A stretch of DNA of 64,000 nucleotides from Apostichopus japonicus (Eukaryota > Echinodermata > Holothuroidea > Aspidochirotida > Stichopodidae). The notes beneath the pieces were generated by a model. It made no database searches. It saw nothing but the letters and a program-made list of their open reading frames with translations, and was not told the origin of the DNA. This document shows positions 23,918 through 37,033 of this stretch, piece by piece. The stretch spans positions 10,921,917-10,985,916 of the forward strand of contig NC_092571.1 in NCBI RefSeq assembly GCF_037975245.1. The letters run 5' to 3'. Numbering within the stretch: the stretch's first letter is position 1; each line of letters starts with the position of its first letter. The translations under genes were made by a program, and so were the position numbers.

Positions 23918-25400
23918 TAGAACGTTTTACATACAACACTGCATTATATTCTACTTTGGTTACATTACCTCAGAAAATACTTTCACTTAACGTGCAAATG
24001 TCACCACTGCTCACCATGCATCTGTGTGTGGTGTCCTAAGAAGCTGTAACGGTACATCTCGTCCATTACTTCTTCGACACGAAAACGAAACAACCGATAT
24101 TTGTCCAGTTATCGAGCTGGTTACACAATGTTCCAACCACAACACACAATGCTTTAATGTATATCGTGATAATATGCCGTCTTTGCACACCAGAAGCAAA
24201 ACTGTTTACGTTGATTTTCCATTCAACATCGCAGAGGCAAAGGGCAATGACAAATATATGGTGTGTGCTTAACACTCCATCACTCGCTTTGCTTTACGGG
24301 TTATGGCGTTGTATCAACAAAGTGCTTCAGTTATGATAAAATTGCTCCGTGTCATAAAGATGTACGAATGCAGACATCAAAACAGAAGAAAATTTATGAT
24401 TCTGCGTTAAAGGAGAATGTACACATTTTGATATGTCAATATCAACCGGTTTCGGAAAACAATTTTTATGTTAACTCCCTCATCGGAAAACGTTGCATTT
24501 GCTATTCCGTACTATCAGGCGGGCGTTTAAGTACGTGATACAATGTGTGATTTCAATTAAATTTAATAAACATTGTATGTGATTATTGCACAAAATGAAT
24601 TATCTTAATAACATAAAACTTAAAACGGCTACCCCCCCCAAAAAAAAAAAAACTGCTTATGAACATGGCACTTAACACTACCTTTAATTGTTGCAACGCT
24701 ACATGTATATTTCTAGGACCAGTTGTGCTGTGTTCAACGCGGGAATTTTGGATAGTTCACATAATTTACCGTAAAATATAACTAGAGTGGAGGTGCAATA
24801 ACTATGAGACGATTGTCGGATGCAATGCATAGACCGAGATGAATTTCTCTTTCGTTTATTCAAGAAGTTAGGACATACACACAGGATCAACCATATTGTT
24901 GGCCTTACTCTTTCTCGAGAGTTGTTGGGACGAACAAGTGTTAGTATGTAAAAGTCCTTTAAAATTCCCAAACTTTTCATTATCAAGCAATCGAAAAAGT
25001 GATAAGCTTCATTTCCTCCTAAGATTATGTGTAACCTCTGAGAGAATTAGTCAGATCAGCATCAGTGGGGTTACGAAATTGGTTGAACTTTAGGACGTAG
25101 CAACGTAACTCCGTATAGAATATGAGCAGTGGCGTAACCAGGGGCGGGATCCTCCATTCAAATATCTTGCCCCATCCTGCTCCCCTCCCCTCTCACAGTG
25201 ACATTGGTAGACGAAAAATAATAACTGTTATATAGGGCGTTTTACCCAAGTATTATTATTGTACAGAGTGCACCCCTGGTGCTTTGAATCTGACAATTTA
25301 CACATAATAACCACTCTTTATAGTCAATCATAACATTTGGGTAATATGCCCTCAATAACAGTTATTGAAAGCCAATTTATACGCATTCACACACCAGTAG
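23918..25400. other. No recognised gene
   Basis: Several opposite-strand open frames of 60-95 residues overlap one another (24011-24275, 24263-24538, 24699-24986), a sign of chance. None shows a motif or splice context. Confidence 0.5.
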
Positions 25401-25404
25401 AATC

Positions 25405-25551
25405 AACGAGGTCGAGTGGTACGGACTTTGGTTCGTGACACAAGATCCGGGGTTTGATTCCTACTTTTGCCCGATGAGTCCAAAGAGGACGAAACCGGGC
25501 GTGAAGTGGAATTTTTCTGGTGTGTTGTTCTTTATTTTATTATTATTATTT
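25405..25551 (+). mobile_element. tRNA-derived SINE
   Basis: GTCGAGTGGTACGG at 25411-25424 resembles a pol III A box, and GGTTTGATTCC at 25451-25461 fits the B-box consensus. A short body ends in an ATT-rich tail (about 25533-25551), the usual layout of a SINE. Confidence 0.7.
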
Positions 25552-26830
25552 TGTGTGCACTACCCCTCAGTGGACTAATTCCTGCTAAAGGACCATTAAG
25601 CCTTGTGTGGTTTGGGTCACACTTAGGTTACTCTTAGGTTACGCTTAGTAAGTGATAATTAATATGTTATTCCCAATACTAACATACCAGGCTTTGTTTT
25701 ATTCTCCCTTAAGTGTAGTGAGTTATGTCACACTCTCTGTAATCTCTGGTGGAATAAGTTAAAGATGTGGGAAGACAGTTTGTCTACCTCCTGGAGGATT
25801 GGTATCCTAGTCTAGTTGTACTTAGTTTTCCTTATTAGAGCTATGTTTAGATCACATGATGCAATGCTACACTATTACTAGTTGCCATGGTTATAGGATT
25901 AGCCGAATTTCTGCAAACCTTTATGTTTGAAGAGAGTTGTAGCAATATGTTAGTATTCATATTGACTATTTTGTGAATCCAGACACTATTGTTGTTGTTT
26001 TCTTAGAATATTTGGGTAGTACCATGTATTTAGCCCTATGAGTCACCCTTCACTGGTACAGACTCCATCTGACCAGATATATACAGCAGATGGGCTAGGT
26101 TACATAGTCTCCGTTTTATAGCCTGCTCTTAGTCCCAAGGGACGCTTAGGTACCTGCAGCCTAACAAGAGGTGTCAGTTCCCATAGCAACCTGTGGTCTA
26201 AGTCAGTAGGGATTCATGGGTTGAATTACATAGTTAGTATGCTACTGTTGTTACTATTATTACTAGCTGAGGGATTTTCCCAGTAGTACATTATTTATAC
26301 TTGTAGACTCCATGTAAGTCATAGAGGGTGTACAGATTTTAGAGTTTATCACTCGCCTCTATTAGGATATGTTCGTAGTGGAAATAGTGCAACCAGTTTC
26401 TAGTTAAATATATATTAGACTACGACACATAAGATTACACTGCTATGCCAGATAGGGATAGGCAGTTTCACTTACTTTTGGAGCACTGTGTCATTGCTGT
26501 ATGAGTAATATAGGCAGGTAGATGTATATTTAGCATCCAGTTGTTGTCTCGGAAGGTTCACTTGATTTTAATACTTAATAGTTTACTTGTTGTCATGCCA
26601 ACCCGGTATGATGAGATACACCATATGTTTTACTTTGTATGAGATGATCAGGTTGACATTTGTTTATAATATTTTACTATTGTTGTTTCACCCTTACTGA
26701 TTATCTTTGTTGTATATTATTGCATATTTTCATGCTTATTTTAATTCCTTATTAATTTGTTGATTACTGTGAGAGATCGTGAACCCCTTGCCCCTTGTTT
26801 AGCTCATTTGTAATGTGTTGGCAATGCATG
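25552..26830. other. Unassigned region between the SINE and a non-LTR element
   Basis: Contains repeated cttaggtta words near 25620-25650 and many short TTAG/CTTAG motifs. No coding frame was recognised. It could be the 5' part of the adjacent retrotransposon or an unrelated repeat. Confidence 0.4.
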
Positions 26831-26849
26831 GTGACAATTCACCAAGACA

Positions 26850-28010
26850 CTCCAAGCTGCCATACACAGTCAACCACCAGCTGTTATTGGACATTCTCGA
26901 GAAGTGCTTTGGAGTTCACGGGTAAGCTAGAAAATGGGTATCGTCGTATTTATCTGAGAGACAATTCGCTGTTTGTATCAACAAATCACTTTCTACGCCG
27001 ATGTAGGTCAATTTCTCCGTACTACAGGGTAGTATAAATAGACCAGTATATTTCACCTGCTATACTAGCAAAATGAACACGTGTTTCAGTGATGACCAAT
27101 TCCTCATTGGCTACGACGATGACCACAGTATCTACTCCAGTTTTAAACCCGGAGATGTTTCTTCGGAATTGGAGTCAATCAGGGGTCTTTCATCAACTCT
27201 AGAAAATGTGAAACTCTGGATGCAATTTAACCGTCTTAAGATGAATGATGAAAAATCGGAGTTTATCGTTTTCGGAAGCAATCGCCAAAGTGCAATACAG
27301 ACGTTTTATCCATTGTGGACACTCCCGTCTGTCACTGATAGTGTGAAGCTACTAGATGTTTACATGGATGAAACCCTCAATCTCAAACATCATATTTCCT
27401 TGAAAGTTCGTGCATCAGCCCTCGCCATGTTTAATCTGAAGAAGATCCGGGAATATTTGGACAAGTCGACATGTCGCAAAATTGCAAATGCCATGATTTT
27501 CTCCCATATGGATTTTTGCAATGGTCTTTTTATCAACCTCCCGGGCTCCACACTTCATCCTCTACAAAGGATCCAAAATTACACGGCTAAAATTATTCTC
27601 GGCAGATCAAAATATGACAGTGCCTCCGCAGCATTGAAGGAGCTGCATATCCTCCTCGTCAATGGCCGTGTCGAGTACAAGATCCTCCTCCTCGTTTATA
27701 AGTGTATACATAATTCAGCACCAGCTTATCTGTCTGAGTTGCTGGATATTAAGACACCCGTTCGTTCAACACGCTCGTCAAAGGGCATCCTTCTCAAGGT
27801 TCCTTTCACACGCCGCCAATGTTTCGCAGGCCGCTCTTTTAGCGTCGCTGGCCCCAGACTTTGGAACGCTCTCCCCGTCGACACAAGAAATTCGAAGACC
27901 AGAACTTTTAAAGTTGCTTTGAAGACTCACTTATGTAAGAAATCGTTTTTATAATTGTATTGTTGTTCAGCGCCATTGAGTGTTTTGTCAGTAATGTGCG
28001 CTTTACCAAG
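26850..28010 (+). mobile_element. 5'-truncated CR1/L2-like non-LTR retrotransposon
   Basis: Motif A is readable as AAIHTVNHQLLLDILEKCFG (about 26845-26910, from an AAFDTVNH type), then ARKWVSSYLSERQFAV, VNFSVLQG (motif B start, about 27009-27032), and GYDDDHSIYSSFKPGD (motif C, an altered YADD, about 27110). A continuous frame runs from 27031 to 27954 through KLWMQFNRLKMNDEKSEF, MDFCNGLFINLPG, LQRIQNYTAKII and FSVAGPRLWNALP, all typical of the C-terminal part of CR1/L2 polymerases. It stops at 27954; a tail with gcgccattgag follows. The altered active site and missing 5' half make it inactive. Confidence 0.85.
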
Positions 28011-28783
28011 AGTTACCACCTTAACATTAACCTTAACACCTGCAGTGGAAACAGACTGTGCCAGTTTCATTAATTATATTAATTTCTACACAGTATGTAC
28101 AGATATTGATGTAGTTTTCAACCTATCGAGAGACCGTACGTGCCTATAGATGTTCCTCATAGATGTTCCTTAGACGGTAGTTTAGACGCCGGAACCCCTC
28201 ACTCCTAGTCCGGATAACCAAGGAATGCATGATGTACCCCCACTAGCGACGCCATTTGTGGACCGAGGGACCAATCATTGTATTAGACGAGATGGGCGTG
28301 ACTCCCGAGTTATTAGATTAGAAGGCCATTAGTGTTAGGCCATGATGACTGTCATGTGTTAATTATGTTTTAACTTTATTAGTATTTTATATATTTTCAA
28401 TAATTTTGCATATCGTAATTCACTTTTACCGTTATGGTGAATAAATAACATTTACCCTGCGGATTACGATAGAACATGGTGTTTGTACTCATTTAAATAT
28501 ACTGTGTCATATATCTTCACAAAGTCAGGCGACTCGCAGAATTGAAACCCGCTTCCCTTGATCTAACAGTATGTCTCTCGTGGTTGCGTTACCAGCACAT
28601 ACTTAGTCCTAACGCTAACTGTTACAAATGCTAATACTTTCTCATTTCTATTGTTCACTATATAGTGACAAGCCACGCATCAGTGCATTCTTGATCTTTA
28701 TCAAGCATAAATTTAACTAAAAATTATCAACAAGGCTATATCAAAGTGGCAGGTACAGTGAACATATGTAAAAGTATGTTGTT
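28011..28783. other. Upstream flank of the MFS transporter gene
   Basis: No recognised coding sequence. AATAAA at 28441-28446 may belong to an older transcript end. A promoter for the transporter could not be picked out. Confidence 0.4.
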
Positions 28784-28864
28784 ATGTTCACTCTAATACA
28801 AAACGAGCATCACACAAATAGGGGACTTCGTCTTCGTAGATTTGGACTTTTCGAAGACCGCAAA

Positions 28865-29033
28865 ATGGATAAATATATCTACCTTGTAACCATGTGCATC
28901 AAGATGTTAATTTTCAGTGGTTCATTGAAAGCCAATGGCATTTTACTCGACGAGATAGTCATCTTCCTGAATACCACACACTCGAGGGTAGCCTGGGCTA
29001 TGTCGTTCCAGAATGGCTTGGCATATATGATTG
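28865..29033 (+). CDS. MFS monocarboxylate-transporter-like protein, exon 1
   Basis: First coding exon of a four-exon gene (28865-29033, 31014-31208, 40533-41348, 42112-42254; 1323 nt, 440 residues). All junctions are phase 1 with GT-AG ends, which is strong support for the joins. ATG at 28865 has a good context (caaaATGG); an in-frame Met at 28784 would add 27 residues. The exon encodes TM1 (YIYLVTMCIKMLIFSGSL), and the region after it (HSRVAWAMSFQNGLAYM) matches the usual SxxSWI...G segment of SLC16 proteins. The conserved DGGWGW-type motif before TM1 of vertebrate monocarboxylate transporters is missing. The protein would sit in the plasma membrane, probably as a proton-linked or facilitative carrier of small carboxylates; the substrate cannot be read from sequence. 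Confidence 0.75.
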
Positions 29034-31013
29034 GTAAATACAGCAGCCGTCTATAATTTTAATTTTTTTTTTTAAATAAAACAAATTTTGAATATTCTCT
29101 GTTAGTTAAATCAAACAACTAATCTCAATTATTTAGGCCTTAAGGTAATATACGGTGGGAAAACGTTATTTTTTTGTTGTAAAAATATTCGCATTTTGAT
29201 AACTCCTTTGCACGTGGTTAACAGAGATGTTACGAGTCGTCGAGTCAAGTCGTTGCTAGTGATTATCCTGACAAGGGTCCCTATAATATCTCTATATGTG
29301 GAACACAATTGACGTCGTGTGGGATTAAGTAATGGAGTCACGCCTAAGAATAATACGGCGAATAACTCTATACTGAAACGTATAACTTATCTTAACATCT
29401 TTCGAACAATTGAAGAGGATGCAGCAGTACAGAGATGAAGTTTCATGTGAGAAATCCACACTGATAAGCTGTTTACTACTCGTTAGAAGAAATTTCTTTG
29501 TCTCTGCCGAAGAGTGGGCTAAGATATTCATGTAGACTGATTTTCAACTAAGCTTATCCCTAGAGTTTAATACGAGATAAAAAATATTGAGAGGATCAAT
29601 ACATCGGCAATCGAAATTCTTAACGTATTCCTTCAAAGAGGATTAAATTGAATTGATAAGCCCGTAATAACCTACTCTAAAATGTAGTAGTAGAAAATGT
29701 GAACGTACATCATAATTGAAAAATAATAAACTGAAAAGTAATCATCATTCAAAAATTAAGTCATTAATTCAATAAATGCTTTTCCTTCATCCAATGTCGG
29801 TAAAACACAGGATTTGTTTTTGTTTTATATCAATCGTCATCACACTATTGTTTCAAATACTTAAAGAAGAGTTAAAAGTATCGTTCATTTTCAGACCGCT
29901 ATCTACACTCTAAAAAATATTTGTTTCAACATTTTCCTGATTAACTATATTATTGACACTATAGTCAGATTATTTTGTACGAGTCCTGCATGGTTAGCGA
30001 AGCCATAGCCGATAACAACTAGCTCCAGGTATACCTTCATCTATTGTATCAATGATACACTTTTGCTATAGTAACTTCGTATCCTTGTAAATTCTAGTAT
30101 TGGCCCAAATATACTATGGACTATTTTGTGTCAGAGAAACTCGAAGAACGGAACCTTTCTTCATTGAAAAATATATTTATAGGTAATCCCTTGGATTCCA
30201 TTCTTTGTCCAAAACTCGAGTTGGCCCACTTACACGGGAAAAGACAACTGGGCCTCACGTTAGACTAGTAACGTTAGGAAAATCGCCTTGCACGAAATAA
30301 CGCTCAACGTCTATAAATATTGTTTACAAAAATTCAGTAAGGCCATGGCAGTTGTATGAATGAACCAACCATCGTCTTGTTTCTATGTACTGTTAAATTG
30401 AAGTTTGCTAAATATGCTAGATACGTACAAAAGGAGTACATGTCATTACTATTACTTATATAGGATAAACTCAGCTAAAATACGTAGCAGAATAATGTAT
30501 ACAGCTTTCCGAACGAACAGTCATCAACAAATATCGCCATCATCATGTTAAAATTTTATATAGGCCTACATCATAGAAAATTACTCGCATGTGTGATATG
30601 CATGTACCATGAAACAACACAGTATACTGTAGATACATAAGGTTATAACCTACCTGCTGGATTCTAACAATATACCAACATTAGGCCTACTTAGTTTCCA
30701 ATATGGCCAGTTATGAATGATGAAAACTACGGAAATAACTATAGTGGCTTTCTTGTGTGTGTAATATAGTTGGGTTTTTGTCTCTAAGGATATTTGGAGA
30801 TTGCTTCCGACGTTTTCACATTTCACTGAATTTGTAGAAATTTCTGACAAGAAATTATATGGAGGGCTTCAAATAGGCCTATATACCGAAATCCGTGCAC
30901 ACTCATTTATGCCGTAATATTGCACAACTTGCCGTGCAATGCAGAGTTGCACGGCTGGCTGGCTACTAAATACCTGGATCCGCGTGACTTATTGTTTTTC
31001 ATGTTTTTTACAG
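29034..31013 (+). other. Intron 1 of the MFS transporter gene
   Basis: 1980 bp between donor ATTG|gtaaat and acceptor gttttttacag. No recognisable repeat or gene was seen inside. Confidence 0.7.
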
Positions 31014-31208
31014 CAGATAATATTGGTCCTATGTCTTATTATTGTATCTTGTTGCATTTCCCAGCACCTTTCACGATACCATTACTGGACGTCTACAGCA
31101 GTAGGTCGTTGTGTATTGTCGGGGGCGTGTTGAGCGGATTAGGTTATATTTACTGTGGACTGAGATTACAGTCAATTTGGCATTTGTTCATCGGTTACGG
31201 CATATCAG
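31014..31208 (+). CDS. MFS monocarboxylate-transporter-like protein, exon 2
   Basis: 195 nt between acceptor ttttttacag and donor TCAG|gtaagt. It encodes ADNIGPMSYYCILLHFPAPF, then PLLDVYSSRSL and IVGGVLSGLGYIYCG (TM2 to TM3). The PAP, PLxDxxxxR and GGxLSGLG pattern is characteristic of SLC16-type MFS proteins. Ends in phase 1 so that G|GA rebuilds the glycine before IGLG in exon 3. Confidence 0.85.
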
Positions 31209-33129
31209 GTAAGTGATATTATAAAACAACAGTACATTTCGTCTGTTAGATGTACACAATTAGAAATGGAGCAAATGTATAAAAACATAGATTTAACTTG
31301 TTCTAATTATCTGAACAATATGCAATGGTTTATGCTTCTTTACAATACATAAGTTTTAAATTGGGCGTGACATTTCACATACAGCCACTCCAGAATGCTA
31401 TTCCATTAAGAAAGAAAGGTTTTCGAATGGTGTCAAATAGTTTTGGTCAGTTTGAATGGAAATTTGAAATGGTTTCAAATTGAATTCGTCTGTATTGAAA
31501 ATATGATTCTTTCATGAAACTAAATGGTTAATCAACAGAAATACATGGCAATTGTCGCTAAATACGCATGGGAAAAGAAGCATCAAGATTTACAAAGTGC
31601 GGGTGGATGATGGGTGTCAAGTGGGCAAGTGGAAGACAAGTAAACAGTTTAAAGGGCAATGCTTTGAATGCCTTAAGTAGGTAGTTTTGTTTACTGCCCC
31701 GACTGGGGGAGTGGGCGAGGGGAAAGTGTTATGAATGGAAACAAAATTGCCCCGTGTGGTCCAAACTTCCCAAAGAGAACATTGGAATATCATAGTATAG
31801 TAGTTAGGAAGTAAAAGCAGTGATACGATGTAAGGAAGAAGGTTTCCCCAGCACCCCCCCCCCATCCTCCCCTCACCCCCCTCTACACCAAAAATACATG
31901 TACGTGCAATACTGCAGTGATGCTTCACCACTACACTAACATTGTACACTTGTGTAAGTACATGTATTCACTGTGCATAGTTGCCCTTGAGTATGAGGAA
32001 AATCTCAGTGACAAAAACAAAACAAAAACGGAACACTTTTGTTTTCGATCTCTACATTTTATTGAACTTCATCCTCTTTACTCTGTAAGCATGGTGATAT
32101 ATAAAGCAAACAGAACATTGTCTCTAAAACGGATATATTTAATGAAGCATTTCATATGTAATATTTACTGCTTGATTGAGCTTGAACTTGATTATAAAAT
32201 ATATAAGAAACTGAATCATTCCACCTTGTTTAATACAGCAGAACTAAACATCTGAACAGTGGTGTATTTTGCCAATAACTGATCCTACGGATGTTTAATT
32301 TCAAAAATTGCTTCAGTGTGTTAACTTACATAGCCCAAGTTATAAGCGTTTAGGATTTGCCCTGTGAGGCTGTACTCCAAATCGCTTTGTACAGTAACTT
32401 TGATTTTGGACTGATTTAAACCTTTACAATGTTCGCATTTTTGCTTGTGGAATACAGTAATTTGATCGTGTATCGTGCACTATAACATCTGGACATTATT
32501 CTTGAAATAAGTAAAATTTTCCGCAACGGTACTGGCCTATATCGGTTATGATAGGCTAGCCTATCGCCTGACTGTATGTGTATAATGCGGGCACCGTATT
32601 GTAACACTACATATTGAAGCAAACAAGGAGAAGCAGTTTGTGATCGGTCAACCCAATTGGCTAAAGCCAACGTACAGTAATTGGCTCCATTGTATCCAGT
32701 ATGGCAGCCATTAACAATGACACTAGCGTATTGCCGGTTGTTTCTGCTTTCCTTAGAGCCTTTCAGGAAAAAGAAACTTAGCAAAGGCTCTCAGAAAAAC
32801 TTAAAATCAACCGTTCTCGAGATGTGCCAAGCACCAGGAAGGAACAAAAGTGGGTAGAAATTTAATCCAGACTATATCATCCATTGTCACCAGTGACCGC
32901 CACAAAGCAACCTCCGTATCTACGCAGACTGGTGTAAATAATAACAATCTGATCCCCTGATCTCTGGTCGGGGCAAATTTGCATATATCGCCAGCGAATC
33001 CAGCCAGCCGATTACCGAACTCGATTCCACAACTGGTGTAAGGTGTTTATGCTGTTTCCACGTGCATCCGTTCACGATACCACAAAGTCATACCAACTGC
33101 AAAAAACAGTTTAAGACATGATAACTTGT
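31209..33129 (+). other. Intron 2 of the MFS transporter gene, 5' part
   Basis: The full intron is 9.3 kb (31209-40532). This part has a C run (31854-31863) and a 122-codon minus-strand frame (32416-32784) without recognisable motifs. Retroelements fill most of the middle of the intron. Confidence 0.55.
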
Positions 33130-36082
33130 AAGAGATTAGGCGTGTATCTGGGTAATATGTCATTCTCATCAAACGACCTCTCCAAGTATGTTGCTTGAAT
33201 CCCCAGGTCAGTTAAGAACAAAAAGCCTGTCTCTTGGGGAATACATTAGGACAAATTACTATGATTTGGTTGCACTTACAGAAAACTGGCTCGGTTCAAC
33301 AGTCGACAAGAAATGCATTAGTGAATTCGTGCCCGCCAGCTACTCAATAAAACATGTCCCTCCTCCTGAAGGGAGACGCGGTGGAGGTTTGGCGCTGCTC
33401 TATAAATCAGCACTAGATGTCCGTCTGCTGAGCTCCAGTACCGGTGTGCACTATAAACTTGTAAAATGTGAACATAGCATCGAAAACCAAAGGGTTCGAC
33501 TGGCTGTGGTGTACCGACCTCCACCATCTCAACAACATGGTCTGACAACGTCTGCGTTCCTAGACGAATGGTCTACATTCCTCACAGACTACGCCATTGA
33601 CAGGAGAGAAGTCCTCGTCGTTGGTGATTTCAACTTTAACTTGGATGTAGATACTGACAGCCACGCCCAATGTTTTCTGGATGCACTGAAAGCATGCGGC
33701 TTTCAACAGCATGTTCGCGAACCCACTCATATCCATGGCCATACACTGGCCGTTGTCATCAGCAGGGACACGAATGATGTTGTATCGGATGCGACATTTA
33801 CAGACCCTGTACTCTGTGATCAACTGGGGAAAGCATCACGTGACCATTTTGATGTTAGCTTCACCACTAACCTGCCAAAGCCTGTCCCTATTCGAAAACT
33901 GGTTTCTTATCGAAAGTTCAGCAAAATCGACATGGAGGCTTTCAGACAGGATATTACCAATTCACCACTGCTAGGTAGTACCTCTGGCTCCATGGACACA
34001 CTTTTCAACGCATACAATGATGGAATATACAATGATGGAACTTCTTGACTAACACGCGCCGATCTGCGCCAAAACCATAACGATGAGGCCGACTTGTCTA
34101 TGGTATTGCTACGTACTGCACGAAGCCAAACACACACGGCGCAAATTGGAACGAAAATGGCGGATAAGTCGTTCGATAATTGACCACCAGATTCATCGGG
34201 ATTACTGTGTTAAAATGAATAAATTACTCACGCATGGCAAGGTGACTTATTACTCAGAGAAGATCGTTGCATGCGGACGTGACCAAAAAGGAACTTTAAA
34301 TGTGGCCTGTTAGGCCACAACACAGAATCATGCATTCCGCAAAACTACTCCTCCAGTAAAGTCCCCTGTGTATTCAGAAGGTTCTTCACCAACAAGATCG
34401 ACAAAATCCGCGATAATTTTGAGAACGACAGGCAATTAAGCACCAACCAGAGTGTTAATAGTGCAACAGGGTTAGTACCTCTTGATCAGCTTAAGCCAGC
34501 GAGTGAAGCGAGTGATCACCAAGTCACCTTAAAAGTCATGTAGACTCGACCCTTTACTAACCTGGTTGTTAAAGTCGTGCGTGGATCAGCTACTTCCTCT
34601 GATAACCGCCATTGTTAACGCCTCCCTCTCCAGCAGCTGCGTTCCTAATAATTTCTAATGTGCGCAGATCACGCCTCTTTTGAAAGAAATCAGGACTTGA
34701 CCAGAACACCCTCAACAACTACAGGCCAACATCCACCATTCCATAATTCTCTAAATTAATGAAAAAAAAGTAGTAGATGCCCGTTTGGAACACCATCTTA
34801 CGGACAACAACCTAACGAGACGATGCAGTCTGCATATCGTATATCACATTCAACAGAGACTACACTACTTAAAGTAAAGAGCGACCTCCTATCATTCCTG
34901 GACAAAGGATATGTAGCCGCGTTAATTATGCTCGATTTATCGGCAGCCTTTGACACTCTCGATCAAAAAACCATGCTGCAACGTTTCGAGAACATATTTG
35001 GTGTTACTGGAGATGCCTTGTCCTGATGTCATCATACCTCTGCGATCGCAAAAAAGTTGTGACTACCGGTGACCATCATTCTGAACCTGTCATCTTGAAG
35101 CAAGGCGTGCCTCAAGGTTCAGTTTTAGGTCATAAGATGTACAAAATGTATAGGGCACCGTTGGGCGAACTTATTCGACGTCATCGATTAAACTACCACT
35201 TTTATGCTGACGACACACACTTGTATGTGTCGTTTAAACCTAACGATGAGGATGCACAGAAGGAAATAATGAATCCAGTATCCGAATGCTTAGCTGATTT
35301 CGAGAATTGGATGCACAATAATAAGCTAAAGCTGAACCCTGCCAAAACGGAAGTGATGTATTTTCCACTAAGCGCAACAAAAAATGTGTCAAAAACATTT
35401 CATTAAATATCGGCGATTCTGTTATCACACCAACGCCAACGGTAAGAAATCTTGTTGTAATGTTTGACTCTCATCTGAACATGTCCCAACAAGTTAATAG
35501 TGTTTGTAGGTCTGGATAAGCGAGTCTTCAAAATATCGGTCACATGAGGGGTTTTTAAACTGACGATGCAACCAAATCACTCGTGACTGGCCTAGTAACC
35601 TCGCGTCTTGATTACTGCAACTCGATGCTTTTTGGTGCACCACAATCGACTTTGAATAGGCTGCAACGTGTCCAAAACACCGCGGCACGTATAATCACCA
35701 GAACTTCGCCTTTCTCACACGTCACACCTGTCTTAAGAGACCTTCACAAGCTGCCTGTTCGCCGTCGTGGTGGTGGTGAGTTCAAACTATTAGTACATGC
35801 ATATAAATCAATTAAATTTCAAACACCTCAATATTTAAGTGATTCTAACTGTGTACACGCCTAACAGAACATTGAGATCGGCTAACTACTTTACACTAGT
35901 GGTCCCCAGAGAAAAGACTGCTACATACGGCGACCGACAATTTAACTTTGCTGCTAGCAAGCTATGAAATGCACTGCCAAATAATATCCGTGATGCCAAA
36001 ACATTTAGCCTCTTTTAAGATATTACTTAAAACTCACTTTTTCTTTTTAGGATATTCACTGTAAATCTGTACTGCTTTTTAA

Positions 36083-36087
<5 letters not shown>
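33130..36087 (+). mobile_element. Nearly full-length CR1/L2-like non-LTR retrotransposon, decayed
   Basis: An APE-type endonuclease is open from 33188 to 34048, with ALTENWLGS, GRRGGGLALLYKSA, VVYRPPP, VVGDFNFNLD, EPTHIHGHTLAVVIS and ASRDHFDVSF (an SDH-type motif with Asp and His). The linker to about 34700 is frameshifted. Polymerase follows: QSAYRISHSTETTLL, LDLSAAFDTLDQ (motif A, 34935), GVPQGSVLG (motif B, 35105), YADDTHLYVSF (motif C, 35203), LDYCNSMLFG and LQRVQNTAARII (35660), with frameshifts near 35025, 35400 and 35790. The 3' end runs into a TA array. It sits in sense in an intron of the transporter gene. No ORF1 was recognised, and the copy cannot be functional as it stands. Confidence 0.9.

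Positions 36088-36147
<60 letters not shown>
36088..36147. repeat. (TA)n microsatellite at the 3' end of the CR1/L2-like element
   Basis: About 30 TA units directly after the retrotransposon's C-terminal coding remnant. Confidence 0.95.
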
Positions 36148-36152
<5 letters not shown>

Positions 36153-36352
36153 CACCCTCCCACCCGAATAAAAACTAATATTATCAGATAATTTCGAAAA
36201 CCCCTTATCCAACTCCACTTGTATTGACCCCCTATGAAGGAACTTCACAAGCCAAGGAATCAGCAATGATTCATTGATAAAGTGAGATATTGACACAATG
36301 TCATTGACTAATGACTGCACACACACTTTTCAAGACACATCCTTATTGTACG

Positions 36353-36426
36353 CATATACATATATATATATATGTATATATATATATATGTATATACATA
36401 TATATATTTATATGTATATATATATA

Positions 36427-36508
<82 letters not shown>
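36353..36508. repeat. Interrupted (TA)n array
   Basis: TA repeats broken by TATG and TTTA units to about 36430, then pure TA to 36508. Several IYIY-type frames on both strands are artefacts. Confidence 0.95.
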
Positions 36509-36513
<5 letters not shown>

Positions 36514-36599
36514 CATATTATAGCGGCCAATATTCACAAAAAGTTCTCTATACCAAGGCAGAGCTAGAATATCACCAAGTATACTTAACTAAAATACCA

Positions 36600-37033
36600 T
36601 CATAATGCTACTCGGAGTTTCACGGGTACGGCTTGCGCATCGATCATCAGGCAACTGAACTGATCAACACGGATTATCTCTGCTTCAGGCGTGTGTTTTT
36701 ACTGTTGCCATGGCGACAGCGCGATAACAGCTCTGATCTTTTGTTAATGCATCTGTCCATCGACTGTATTATTGCTAGCTTCTCTTCCATGCATAGATTC
36801 CATGCTCCTGATTCGCGTTGGTGTGTGTCGGATTGCTTCATTATGTTCCATTCAATTAAATAATCGCTACCCTTATACTTTTCACTGCCCAGATATGCTT
36901 AGATAGTTCTGTCTCCTTTCCATATTTCCTGTTGCGAAACGACTTTGTGTGGTTGCGGTACCTAGATTTAAAATTGCCCGCGGTGAGCCATCCCGGAGAA
37001 TATAACCCAGAAATACAAGATCGCGGACAGCAA
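36600..37033 (-). mobile_element. Penelope-like element, 3' part in inverted orientation
   Basis: On the minus strand the segment at about 36870-36990 reads FKSRYRNHTKSFRNRKYGKE then ELSKHIW, the C-terminal GIY-YIG endonuclease region. It shares tttaaatctaggtaccgcaa with the plus-strand part near 37950, but in the opposite direction. The frame is shifted between the YIG part (GYILRDG) and FKSRY. The rest to 36600 probably is its 3'-UTR. Confidence 0.65.

Noticed and set aside
32416-32784. 122-codon minus frame in transporter intron 2
   Set aside because: No motif, no splice context, low-complexity free but unlike any family I know; likely chance.
36298-36605. Ile-Tyr repeat frames on both strands
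   Set aside because: Artefacts of TA dinucleotide arrays.
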